In this document: positions 1-7,804 of the stretch, in pieces
How the letters are laid out: each line of letters starts with the position of its first letter
How positions within the stretch are numbered: position 1 is the first letter of the stretch
From: CBFHWY01 sp965659675
GTDB lineage: Bacteria > Bacteroidota > Bacteroidia > Flavobacteriales_G > Salibacteraceae
DNA: 32,554 nucleotides
Direction: 5' to 3'
Assembly: GCA_965659675.1 (NCBI GenBank)
Contig: CBFHWY010000028.1
Location: 1 to 32,554, forward strand
Notes under the pieces: model-generated
What the model saw: the letters and a program-made list of their open reading frames with translations, nothing else
The model's database searches: none
What the model was told of the DNA's origin: nothing
Translations under genes and position numbers: made by a program

Positions 1-2434
1 TGAATTCGGTCTGGCTTACTTGAATGCTCCCGTCAACAAAGAGAAAAGTATTCCTTATTTCGAAAGTGCCTTAAGGTTATCTAAACTCGATACACTGCCT
101 GAAATCTACTATTACCTTGGACGAGCCTACCAGTTGAATCACGAGTTTGAAAAAGCTATTGAGACCTACAGAATATTCGAAAATAACATAACAACTAAAG
201 GAAAAGCTGCTGAAAAACTCAGATATGAGATAGATAATTATATCATGATGTGTCAGCACGGTATCTATCACATGAGATTGAGCGAGAAGAACCCGCTCGA
301 AAATGCCGAAAAACCCATCAACGACCTCAAAAAATATTACATATCAAAGGATGAGTATATCCTTGTGGAGAACCTTGGAAGCAAGGTGAACTCGCCGTTT
401 TCGGATTATGCTCCGGTTTTTATGAACGATGAAAACACCCTGGTTTTCACCTCAAGAAGAGGTGATGTGGGAGGAGTTGGAGAGATCTACATCGACGGTA
501 AATTCTTTGAAGACATCTTTGTGAGTAACATCAAGGAAGGTGATTGGAGTGAACCTGTAAAGATCGATTACAGTAACCTCTTCGATAAAGAATTCGTCAA
601 TGACGGCAACAAGCATAACTCCAGCGTTTCGGTCAACATGCAGGAAACGAAGTTTTATTCCTACACCAATAACAAGATCCTGGTTTCCGAAAAATTCAAT
701 GATGTTTGGATGAAACCGACCTACCTAGAAGAAAAAACGATCAACGTGAAGAAAGCCAGACAAACATCGGCCTTCTTGCACCCGAATGGCAGCACACTTT
801 ATGTTGTTTCTGACAAAAAGGGCGGTTATGGTGGTACAGATATTTACTATTCCAAGCTTCAGGGAGACGGCAGCTGGGGAGAGTTGGTCAATTTGGGCCC
901 TGTTGTAAATACGGAAGAAGATGAAGATTCTCCTTATGTTGTTCCCGATGGAAATACACTATACTTTTCTTCTAAAGGCCACTCGAGTATCGGTGGGTTT
1001 GACATCTTTAGATCTAAACTAAAGGAAGGTGAATGGAGTACCCCCATCAGTCTGGGAATCCCTATTAATACTCCGGCCAATGAGACACACTACATGGTCT
1101 CATCAGTAGATAATCGTTGGGCATACTATTCTTCCAGCCGTTCTGACGGATATGGAGATATGGATATTTATAAGATATCCAGAAGAGCTGATGAGCTTGA
1201 GAGAATTGAAGACTCTATCCCCGACCTGGATCTTGAAACATTGCTCCAAATTGATTCACTAGTTTCTGAGATCGAAAGAATTCAGGGGAAAGAAGCTGCT
1301 AACCTTGCCTTGACCAAGTTAAAGAAACAAGAGATCTCTATTTCTCAGGCAGCTGCGCAATTCATTGGCGACGATATTGCACTCGTATTGCCTGATGACG
1401 AGAAAGAAGCTGAGCCTGGTACTGGAAAGGAATATGATATGGACGATATTGATCTTCCAGATATCTCTATTGGCCTGCCTGAAGAAGATCCGATGGACAT
1501 CCCTGATATTCCAATTCCAATTCCTGATTCAACTCAGCCAGAACCTATAGAGGAGCTTCCTATAGAAGATCCTAAAGAAGAATTACCAATAGAAGAGCCT
1601 AAGGAAGAACTCCCTATGGAAGAACCCAAAGAGGAACTGCCAATAGAAGAACCCAAAGAGGAACTGCCAATAGAAGAACCTAAGGAAGAGCTTCCAGTAG
1701 AAGAACCTAAGGAGGAACTTCCAGTAGATCCTATTGAACCGCCTAGCGAAGAAATAGCAGAGGCTGTTAAAGATCTGTTTAGAGATATCCTATTTGATTT
1801 TAACGCCAATCAGCTTAATGATGAAAATAGAGAACAACTTCGTCAACTTAGAGACTGGCTGAAAGAAAATCCAAATCAACTACTGGTCCTGGAAGGGCAC
1901 GCAGATTATAGAGGCACCAATGATGTGAACATGATCGTCTCCAAGCAACGTGTGTTAATGGTCTTTGATTATCTGGTTAAACAAGGTGCTGATCCTCTTC
2001 GTGTTAGCTACGCATATAAAGGAGAAAAAGAACCAAAGCTTCCAAACACAAGTGCAGAGAACAGACAAAAGAACAGAAGAGTTGAACTTGATGTAGAATC
2101 AACTTTGTTCTTTACCTACATCAATTTTGGATTTGACTCTTACGCTGTTACATCAAAAGGAAAAGAAAAAATGGCTGATATAGTTGACTATATGAAGGTC
2201 AACCCGGATTCTAAGGTACACTTGAGTGGTTTCACGGATAAAATAGGAAACCCAGCTTACAATAAAATATTAGCAGACAAACGTGTAAAATCTGCTTATA
2301 ACTATCTAGTCGAAAATGGTGTTTCAGCTGATCGAATCAGCTCTGATTCATATGGAGAATCTAAACCGACCGTTCCTGACAATTACCCTAATTCAAATGC
2401 TTTGAACAGAAGGGTTGAATTCAGAATCAAGTAA
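1..2434 (+). CDS. OmpA/PD40 family outer-membrane protein, 5'-truncated by window edge
   Basis: The reading frame is open from the first bases, so the gene begins upstream of the window. Comparison with its downstream paralogue suggests that a signal peptide and about 60 residues are missing. The N-terminal part is TPR-like (YYYLGRAY motif). About nt 760-1180 encodes PD40/WD40-like propeller blades with DKKGGYGGTDIYY and SSKGHSSIGGFDIF signatures. Nt 1541-1729 encodes an acidic Pro/Glu linker of seven 9-residue repeats. Two OmpA-type peptidoglycan-binding domains follow (about nt 1780-2100 and 2110-2434) with GHADYRG and GFTDKIG motifs. The family is anchored in the periplasm or outer membrane. 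The architecture recalls T9SS component PorE, but PorE has one OmpA domain and I see no carboxypeptidase-regulatory domain here. The fold assignment is firm; the role is inferred. Confidence 0.9.
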   Translation, partial: EFGLAYLNAPVNKEKSIPYFESALRLSKLDTLPEIYYYLGRAYQLNHEFEKAIETYRIFENNITTKGKAAEKLRYEIDNYIMMCQHGIYHMRLSEKNPLENAEKPINDLKKYYISKDEYILVENLGSKVNSPFSDYAPVFMNDENTLVFTSRRGDVGGVGEIYIDGKFFEDIFVSNIKEGDWSEPVKIDYSNLFDKEFVNDGNKHNSSVSVNMQETKFYSYTNNKILVSEKFNDVWMKPTYLEEKTINVKKARQTSAFLHPNGSTLYVVSDKKGGYGGTDIYYSKLQGDGSWGELVNLGPVVNTEEDEDSPYVVPDGNTLYFSSKGHSSIGGFDIFRSKLKEGEWSTPISLGIPINTPANETHYMVSSVDNRWAYYSSSRSDGYGDMDIYKISRRADELERIEDSIPDLDLETLLQIDSLVSEIERIQGKEAANLALTKLKKQEISISQAAAQFIGDDIALVLPDDEKEAEPGTGKEYDMDDIDLPDISIGLPEEDPMDIPDIPIPIPDSTQPEPIEELPIEDPKEELPIEEPKEELPMEEPKEELPIEEPKEELPIEEPKEELPVEEPKEELPVDPIEPPSEEIAEAVKDLFRDILFDFNANQLNDENREQLRQLRDWLKENPNQLLVLEGHADYRGTNDVNMIVSKQRVLMVFDYLVKQGADPLRVSYAYKGEKEPKLPNTSAENRQKNRRVELDVESTLFFTYINFGFDSYAVTSKGKEKMADIVDYMKVNPDSKVHLSGFTDKIGNPAYNKILADKRVKSAYNYLVENGVSADRISSDSYGESKPTVPDNYPNSNALNRRVEFRIK
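1541..1729 (+). repeat. Seven tandem 27-nt coding repeats (EPKEELPIE linker)
   Basis: Seven in-frame 27-nt units encode variants of EPKEELPIE between the PD40 and OmpA parts of the first gene. Units four (1622-1648) and five (1649-1675) are identical in nucleotide sequence; the others differ mostly at synonymous positions. Such an acidic Pro/Glu stretch is probably an extended spacer, and copy number may vary by slippage or recombination. Confidence 0.95.
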
Positions 2435-2540
2435 TCGGTGAATCGCATTTTTCTACGATGAATGAAGAAGTAATAATTGCAATTGGGGCCAGTGGGCAGT
2501 ATTATTGCCCAACGGAACAGTCAGGAGAAAAGAGGAATCG

Positions 2541-4946
2541 ATGAGTTTGGAGAAAATTGTAGTTACCACTTTATTTTTCAGCGTTTTAGCCTTTTCAATA
2601 AGTGCTCAGGTAACCCGTAAGCAAGCATTCGATTACCTCGATAAAGGAGATATTAAAGAAGCGCAGGATGCCTATCTTGAACTTCTGGAATCCGAAGGTA
2701 ATGATCCTCTGCTCTGTTTTGAGACAGGAATAGCCTTTTACAAGGGAAATGCTGATGACCAAAAAAAGGCAATCAAGTATTTTGAACTTGCAAAGCAATA
2801 TTCAGAAGAGAACGACACGATCAATGAGTTAAATTACTACCTGGGGAGGGCTTATCAATTTGACCATCGATGCGAAGAAGCAATGTCTGCCTACGAGCGA
2901 TTCAAGCCTTTTATACGAAGTACCGAAGCAGGAAAAGAATTAAAACTCGAGGTTGAAGAGTACATTAGAATGTGCTCGCACTGCATCTACCATAAAAACC
3001 TTAATGAGGTTGATCCTTTAGCTAAATACGAGAAAAGAAAAGATCAACAGAAATTCTTTATCAGCGACGACAAGTATATCCTTCTTGAAAATCTAGGGGA
3101 AGCGATCAATACAGAACATGCTGATTATGCCTCCATTTTCTTTGATAATGAAGAGCGCATTCTTTTCACCTCGAGAAGAAAAGAATACGAGAGCGACCAA
3201 CAGGATGTTGATGGACAATTCTATGAAGACATCTACATCAGTACACTTGTTAAAAACCGCTGGACACCTGCCGTGGAAGTGGATCAATCCAATCTTTTCT
3301 CATCTGAATTCGTTGGATCTGACTTACATGATGCTACGGTAAGTATGGCCCCAAATGAAGATCACATGTATCTCTACAAGGACCATAAGATCTATAAATC
3401 TGACCGCGTAAATGGAATATGGGGTAAAGGTAAATTGATGGGTGAAGCTGTTAATGAGCCCAATACCAGGGTTTCAAGTGCTTACTTGAGTGATGATGAG
3501 AATATGCTCATTATAGCTTCAGACAAAAAAGGTGGTTATGGTGAGCACGATCTTTACTATCTGATCAAACAGTCTGATGGCAGCTGGGGTGAAGCTCAAA
3601 ACTTTGGAGCCGTGATCAATACGGAACAAGATGAGGAGTCTCCTTACCTTAGTAAAGATGGTAGCAGACTCTATTTCTCCTCGAGAGGACATTCCAGTAT
3701 AGGAGGATATGATGTATTCTACTCAGATAAAAATGAAGATGGTACCTGGACAACCCCAGTAAACCTTGGGATACCAACAAATACCCCTAATGACGAACTG
3801 CACTACATTATTTCTGAGGTAGATCCGAATTATGCTTACTATTCAAGTAATAGAACCGGTGGATACGGAGATTATGATATCTACAGAATTCCTGAAAATC
3901 TCGCTTCTGATGATTCACTCTTCAACCTCGCAATGGCAGATATCATCTATATCGACTCGATCCTCACCGAGGTAGAACTTAGAAGAGGTAAAGAATATAC
4001 TGATAAAGTCGAAAGATACCTGCAGGATGAAAAGATCACGCTAGAAGAGATCATCGAAGAGAACCTGACTGGTGCCTATGATATTCTTGATGATAAAACA
4101 AGACGTTCAATGGACAGCACATACTTCGCTAAGCTAGAGGCAGAAGAGCTAGAAAAAGGTCGTCTGGATTCTTTGGAGCAAGCGCAGGTCAGTATTGCTG
4201 AATCAATGAAAGGAAAAGATGGCTCGGGTGATGGCGGAGGCTCCGACGATGGTGGTTTTGATGGCATCCCTGAAGGACAAATGGATCTATTTGCCAATAT
4301 CGAGTTTGGGTTTAACCAGGCTACTGTACCAGGAAAACACCGAAATCAACTTGACAAATTGGTTGAGTACATGAAAGACAATCAAAACTTTATCATGCAC
4401 CTCAGCGGTCACACGGATGATATTGGATCAAATCAGATCAATGTAGAATTCTCTAAACGCCGAGCTATGGTGATCTACAAGTATCTCATAGAGAAAGGCA
4501 TCGATCCAAAACGAATCAAGTACGAATTCTACGGTGAGACTAAACCATTGGTACCGAATAACTCTGCGGTCAATAGAGCTAAAAACAGAAGGGTTGAACT
4601 TGAAGTTGAGAAGTTTGCCTTCTACAGACACATCAACTATGGTATTGCATCGGATTACTTAAATGATGAGGCTATGAAAACACTAGACGCTGCCATCGCA
4701 TACTACAAGTCTAATCCTGATAAGCGCATTGAACTTAACGGTTATACAGATATCACTGGTGCTGTGGCATACAACAAAGCGCTTTCAAAACGACGTTCAG
4801 AAGGAGCTAAGAAATATATGGTGGGCAGAGGTGTTCCAGCAGATAAGATCAGCTATAACTTCTTTGGAACTGAAGATCCAGTAAGTCCAAACAATTCAGA
4901 AGAAACACGGCAATACAATCGACGTGTTGAGATTCTGATCAAATAA
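2541..4946 (+). CDS. OmpA/PD40 family outer-membrane protein with tandem OmpA domains
   Basis: This is a paralogue of the gene immediately upstream, about 801 residues. The ATG at 2541 is preferred because it is followed directly by a signal peptide (MSLEKIVVTTLFFSVLAFS, cleavage after SAQ) and preceded by a purine-rich AGGAGAAAAGAGG stretch; an upstream in-frame TTG at 2505 would add a charged, unlikely extension. Residues about 25-150 are TPR-like, about 310-455 are PD40 blades (SDKKGGYGEHDLYY, SSRGHSSIGGYDVF), a Gly/Asp-rich linker precedes residue 580, and two OmpA domains cover about 581-690 and 694-801 (GHTDDIG, GYTDITG). It likely binds peptidoglycan at the outer membrane. Its linker differs completely from the Pro/Glu linker of its neighbour. 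Resemblance to T9SS PorE is suggestive only. Confidence 0.9.
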   Translation: MSLEKIVVTTLFFSVLAFSISAQVTRKQAFDYLDKGDIKEAQDAYLELLESEGNDPLLCFETGIAFYKGNADDQKKAIKYFELAKQYSEENDTINELNYYLGRAYQFDHRCEEAMSAYERFKPFIRSTEAGKELKLEVEEYIRMCSHCIYHKNLNEVDPLAKYEKRKDQQKFFISDDKYILLENLGEAINTEHADYASIFFDNEERILFTSRRKEYESDQQDVDGQFYEDIYISTLVKNRWTPAVEVDQSNLFSSEFVGSDLHDATVSMAPNEDHMYLYKDHKIYKSDRVNGIWGKGKLMGEAVNEPNTRVSSAYLSDDENMLIIASDKKGGYGEHDLYYLIKQSDGSWGEAQNFGAVINTEQDEESPYLSKDGSRLYFSSRGHSSIGGYDVFYSDKNEDGTWTTPVNLGIPTNTPNDELHYIISEVDPNYAYYSSNRTGGYGDYDIYRIPENLASDDSLFNLAMADIIYIDSILTEVELRRGKEYTDKVERYLQDEKITLEEIIEENLTGAYDILDDKTRRSMDSTYFAKLEAEELEKGRLDSLEQAQVSIAESMKGKDGSGDGGGSDDGGFDGIPEGQMDLFANIEFGFNQATVPGKHRNQLDKLVEYMKDNQNFIMHLSGHTDDIGSNQINVEFSKRRAMVIYKYLIEKGIDPKRIKYEFYGETKPLVPNNSAVNRAKNRRVELEVEKFAFYRHINYGIASDYLNDEAMKTLDAAIAYYKSNPDKRIELNGYTDITGAVAYNKALSKRRSEGAKKYMVGRGVPADKISYNFFGTEDPVSPNNSEETRQYNRRVEILIK

Positions 4947-4969
4947 GAAATTCCAAGCTTATTAATGAT

Positions 4970-5004
4970 AAAACTCTCTCAAGTCTTGGGGGAGTTTTTA
5001 TTTT
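4970..5004 (+). terminator. Rho-independent terminator after the OmpA pair
   Basis: AAAACTCTC pairs with GGGGAGTTTT (one or two G-T wobbles) around a short loop and is followed by TTTATTTT. It lies between the second OmpA gene and the exonuclease gene. Confidence 0.8.
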
Positions 5005-5010
5005 AGACCT

Positions 5011-5775
5011 ATGAATATTAAACTCAAAAGACCTATTGCCTTTATTGACCTTGAAACAACCGGGGTGAATGTTGGTAAAGACCGAATCGTAGAGATCTCT
5101 ATCCTAAAGGTGAATCCAGATGGCAGTAAAAATGTAAAGACAGAAAGAGTGAATCCTGAGATGCCCATTCCTCCTGAATCTACAGCTATACATGGAATAA
5201 GCGATCAGGACGTTGAGGACTCCCCTACTTTCAAAGAACTGGCCAACAAACTCGCTATATTTCTGCACGATTGTGACCTTGGTGGCTATAATTCGAACAA
5301 GTTTGATATTCCCCTTCTCGCTGAAGAATTTTTAAGCGTTGGTGTCGATTTCAGCATGAAAGATCGAAAGGCTATTGATGTGCAGAACATCTTTCATAAA
5401 ATGGAACAACGTACGCTTAAGGCTGCCTATAAGTTTTACTGCAATAAAGAGCTGGTTGATGCACATTCCGCTGAGGCTGATATCAGTGCAACCTATGAGA
5501 TCCTTGAAGCTCAGCTTGAAAAATATGATGATCTAAGCACTGAAGTAGGTGAGCTGGCAGAATTCAGTCAGTTCCATCGAAGTGCCGACCTGATGGGACG
5601 CCTGGTATACAACGAAAAAGACGAAGTGGTATTCAACTTTGGTAAGTACAAGGGAAAATCTGTAGAACAGGTATTTAAGGATGAGCCTTCTTATTATTTC
5701 TGGATGATGAAAGGAGATTTCCCGCTCAGTACAAAAGCCTGCATCAAAGAGATCTATCAAAAACAGAAAAACTAA
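5011..5775 (+). CDS. 3'-5' exonuclease, DnaQ/ExoX-like
   Basis: This 254-residue DEDDh exonuclease carries motif I FIDLETTG (D13, E15), the second-site aspartate in NKFDIPLL (D99) and the third motif HSAEAD (H152, D157). This is the complete two-metal catalytic set for 3'-to-5' hydrolysis of DNA. Residues about 200-254 (NFGKYKGKSVEQV, FWMMKGDFP) match the small C-terminal domain found in ExoX-like nucleases. It may act in repair or end-processing rather than as a polymerase III epsilon subunit, because that domain is not typical of replicative epsilon. It follows a terminator and its stop codon overlaps the next start by one base (TAATG), so the two are probably co-transcribed. Confidence 0.88.
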   Translation: MNIKLKRPIAFIDLETTGVNVGKDRIVEISILKVNPDGSKNVKTERVNPEMPIPPESTAIHGISDQDVEDSPTFKELANKLAIFLHDCDLGGYNSNKFDIPLLAEEFLSVGVDFSMKDRKAIDVQNIFHKMEQRTLKAAYKFYCNKELVDAHSAEADISATYEILEAQLEKYDDLSTEVGELAEFSQFHRSADLMGRLVYNEKDEVVFNFGKYKGKSVEQVFKDEPSYYFWMMKGDFPLSTKACIKEIYQKQKN

Positions 5776-6386
5776 TGAAGATCATCTGTATTGGTCGGAA
5801 CTATGTTGATCATGTTAAGGAACTTAAGAATGATCTACCAACAGAGCCAGTAATTTTCCTCAAACCAGATTCTGCACTCATTCAGAAGAACAAACCCTTC
5901 TTCTACCCTGAGTTTTCTAAAGACATTCATCATGAGCTTGAGCTGGTGATTCGTATAAATAGACTTGGAAAACACATTGAAGAAAAGTTCGCACATAAGT
6001 ACTTCGATCAGGTTGCTTTAGGCATCGACTTCACTGCTCGCGATATTCAGGCGGAATGCAAGAAAAAAGGGCTTCCCTGGGAAAAAGCCAAAGCCTTTGA
6101 CGGTTCTGCTCCGATCAGCAAATTTGTGAATCTCGACCAATTTGAAAGTCTGGTCCATCTTGAGTATAGCCTAGAAATCAATGGAGAATTAAGACAAAAA
6201 GGAAGCCCTTCACTCATGATCTTCCATATACATAAGCTGATTTCCTATGTATCGCGATTTATGACCTTAAAGATCGGTGATCTGATATTCACTGGAACAC
6301 CAGCTGGTGTTGGGCCTGTCAATATTGGTGATGAGCTTGTTGGACGGCTCAATAGGGAAAAACTATTGAACTTCAAAATAAAATAG
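5775..6386 (+). CDS. Fumarylacetoacetate hydrolase family protein
   Basis: This 203-residue protein has a compact FAH fold. Metal-binding acids are visible in HHELEL (E54, E56) and in GIDFTARD (D85), with the lysine-containing WEKAKAFDGSAP segment and the C-terminal FTGTPAGVGP loop typical of acylpyruvate hydrolases, oxaloacetate decarboxylases or tautomerases and hydroxyhepta-dienedioate isomerases. It probably cleaves or tautomerises a 2-oxo acid in the cytoplasm with Mg2+ or Mn2+. The exact substrate cannot be read from the sequence. The start is fixed by IGRNYVDHVKE, the usual family N-terminus, and by the one-base overlap with the exonuclease stop codon. Confidence 0.9.
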   Translation: MKIICIGRNYVDHVKELKNDLPTEPVIFLKPDSALIQKNKPFFYPEFSKDIHHELELVIRINRLGKHIEEKFAHKYFDQVALGIDFTARDIQAECKKKGLPWEKAKAFDGSAPISKFVNLDQFESLVHLEYSLEINGELRQKGSPSLMIFHIHKLISYVSRFMTLKIGDLIFTGTPAGVGPVNIGDELVGRLNREKLLNFKIK

Positions 6387-6412
6387 GTACAATATTTGCC
6401 TAAATTCGGGAT

Positions 6413-7135
6413 ATGCGTCTGAATCGCCTGATATTGATCTGCTTGTTATTCTTGCCTGGCCTGGCTCATACGCAGGATAGTCTGAACGTGATCGATGATA
6501 ACGGACTGAAACAAGGAAAGTGGAAAGTTCGTCACCCCAATGGAATGATCCGCTATGTTGGAAGCTTTAAGGATAGTAAACCTGTTGGCGAATTCAAGTA
6601 CTTTGCTGCAGACGGAAGTCATACTAAAACACTAGAATTTAAGAGCGACACCTCCTACGCCAGGTTCTTTCATACGAACGGTAAGATCATGGCAGAAGGT
6701 AAGTACTTCGATCAGCAAAAGACCGGTAAATGGAAATTCTTTGACGAGGAAGGTGATATCAGTTTGCAGGAGGTCTATGTAAATGGAAAAAGAAATGGAC
6801 CATCAAGAGTTTACTACAAAAACGGCGAAATAACGCGCGATTGCTCCTATAAAGACGATATACTTCACGGAATGTGCACAGACTATTTCAAAAATGGTCA
6901 AAAGAAATTTGAAGGAAACTATGTTGATGGGAACCTGGATGGAAAGGTCGCTCACTACAATATTAATGGTACCACCTGGCAAAAAGGCCTTTATAAAGCA
7001 TCTGTGAAGGATGGAAAGTGGCTGATGTTCGACGAAAACGGCCAATTATTGAGCATCGAACACTACAAGCTCGGCGATCTTATCAAAACTACCAAGCCAG
7101 AAGAAAAGCAAGATGATACACAGAACACTGATTAG
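6413..7135 (+). CDS. Secreted MORN-repeat (YwqK-like) protein
   Basis: This 240-residue protein has a signal peptide (MRLNRLILICLLFLPGLAHT, cleavage near TQ). The rest consists of repeated MORN-type units such as NGLKQGKWKVRHPNG, GKRNGPSRVYYKNG and GNLDGKVAHYNING. Proteins of this form are often annotated as YwqK-family antitoxins, but in Bacteroidota they are common exported proteins of unknown role. No toxin gene lies beside it, so an antitoxin function is not supported here. The C-terminus is charged. Its end overlaps the start of the next gene by 23 bp, indicating close coupling. Confidence 0.85.
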   Translation: MRLNRLILICLLFLPGLAHTQDSLNVIDDNGLKQGKWKVRHPNGMIRYVGSFKDSKPVGEFKYFAADGSHTKTLEFKSDTSYARFFHTNGKIMAEGKYFDQQKTGKWKFFDEEGDISLQEVYVNGKRNGPSRVYYKNGEITRDCSYKDDILHGMCTDYFKNGQKKFEGNYVDGNLDGKVAHYNINGTTWQKGLYKASVKDGKWLMFDENGQLLSIEHYKLGDLIKTTKPEEKQDDTQNTD

Positions 7136-7610
7136 CATATGTCTCGTGATCTTTCTCTTCTCATGTGAGGAAGATCCGGCTTTTGAAGAATCTGTTTTCG
7201 GGTATGATTTCTTTCCCATTGAAGAAGGCGCCTATCTGATCTATGAGGTGGATTCGATCGTATACAACGGCTTTACGAGGGATACCGACACTTACCACTA
7301 CTTCCTAAAAGAGGAGATCGGGAGTCCGCTTAATCAGACCGATACTGAACTTCATTTTGAGTTATTGCGTTACACTAAAGCAAAGGAGTCTGACGAATGG
7401 TCCCTACAAGAACGTTTTTCAATTGCCAGAGATCGATACGAGGGGCGTAGGACGGAAAGAAATAAGAAATACACTCAGCTGATATTTCCGGTAGTCGAAG
7501 GACAGCAATGGAATGGGAATCAATATAATGAGCTTGGAGAAAGGAACTATGAGATCAGTGCTATCAAAGAGGTCAATGAATATAATGGCCTTGAAATTCA
7601 GAAATTCTAG
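7113..7610 (+). CDS. Putative lipoprotein, N-terminal part of a frameshifted gene
   Basis: The protein starts with a lipoprotein signal (MIHRTLISICLVIFLFSCEE, lipobox LFSC), so it is probably lipid-anchored in the envelope. The body (FFPIEEGAYLIYEVDSIVY) resembles small uncharacterised Bacteroidota lipoproteins; I assign no function. The frame stops at 7608-7610 (after GLEIQKF), but a coherent continuation, SNISLIERDVAHDKYAKGIG, runs on in another frame to 7804. One base missing at about 7604-7605 would fuse the two parts: restoring a G would read EIQKVLEVSQD. The full product would be about 230 residues. The break could be a real mutation or a sequencing error. Confidence 0.75.
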   Translation: MIHRTLISICLVIFLFSCEEDPAFEESVFGYDFFPIEEGAYLIYEVDSIVYNGFTRDTDTYHYFLKEEIGSPLNQTDTELHFELLRYTKAKESDEWSLQERFSIARDRYEGRRTERNKKYTQLIFPVVEGQQWNGNQYNELGERNYEISAIKEVNEYNGLEIQKF

Positions 7611-7804
7611 AAGTATCCCAGGATTCTAATATCAGTTTGATCGAAAGAGATGTTGCTCATGATAAATACGCAAAAGGAATTGGACGCATTTATCGATTCA
7701 GGGAGTATATCTTTACGCGAACAGATGGTATTAACCTTGAAAATGACGTCGACAGCGGTCTTACCTACACGATGGATCTGGTGGATTTCTACCGTCCTTC
7801 TTAG
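7604..7804 (+). pseudogene. Out-of-frame C-terminal remainder of the lipoprotein gene
   Basis: Reading the frame that begins ATT CTA GAA gives ILEVSQDSNISLIERD, then KYAKGIGRIYR and TRTDGINLEND, ending at TAG 7802-7804. The style and position fit the missing end of the lipoprotein encoded from 7113. The combined span of 692 nt is one base short of a multiple of three, as expected for a single-base deletion. It overlaps the start region of the downstream subtilisin gene by about 60 bp. Confidence 0.7.

Noticed and set aside
1534..1809. Minus-strand serine/glycine-rich open frame
   Set aside because: It is the antisense image of the 27-nt EPKEELPIE repeats; its low-complexity product has no start context and no independent support.
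2493..2511. TGGGCA/TGCCCA hairpin as a terminator between the OmpA genes
   Set aside because: The stem is only 6 bp and no T tract follows; it lies 30 bp before the second start and may be chance.
5011..5775. DNA polymerase III epsilon subunit (dnaQ)
   Set aside because: The catalytic motifs fit, but the C-terminal domain matches ExoX-like nucleases, so a replicative proofreading role is not supported.
6413..7135. YwqK antitoxin with a toxin partner
   Set aside because: The protein has a signal peptide and MORN repeats, and no toxin-like gene is adjacent; the antitoxin label is only a habit of annotation.
7650..7742. Upstream start for the subtilisin gene
   Set aside because: The 31 extra residues are charged and lie before the signal peptide; they coincide with the lipoprotein frame, which explains the open reading.
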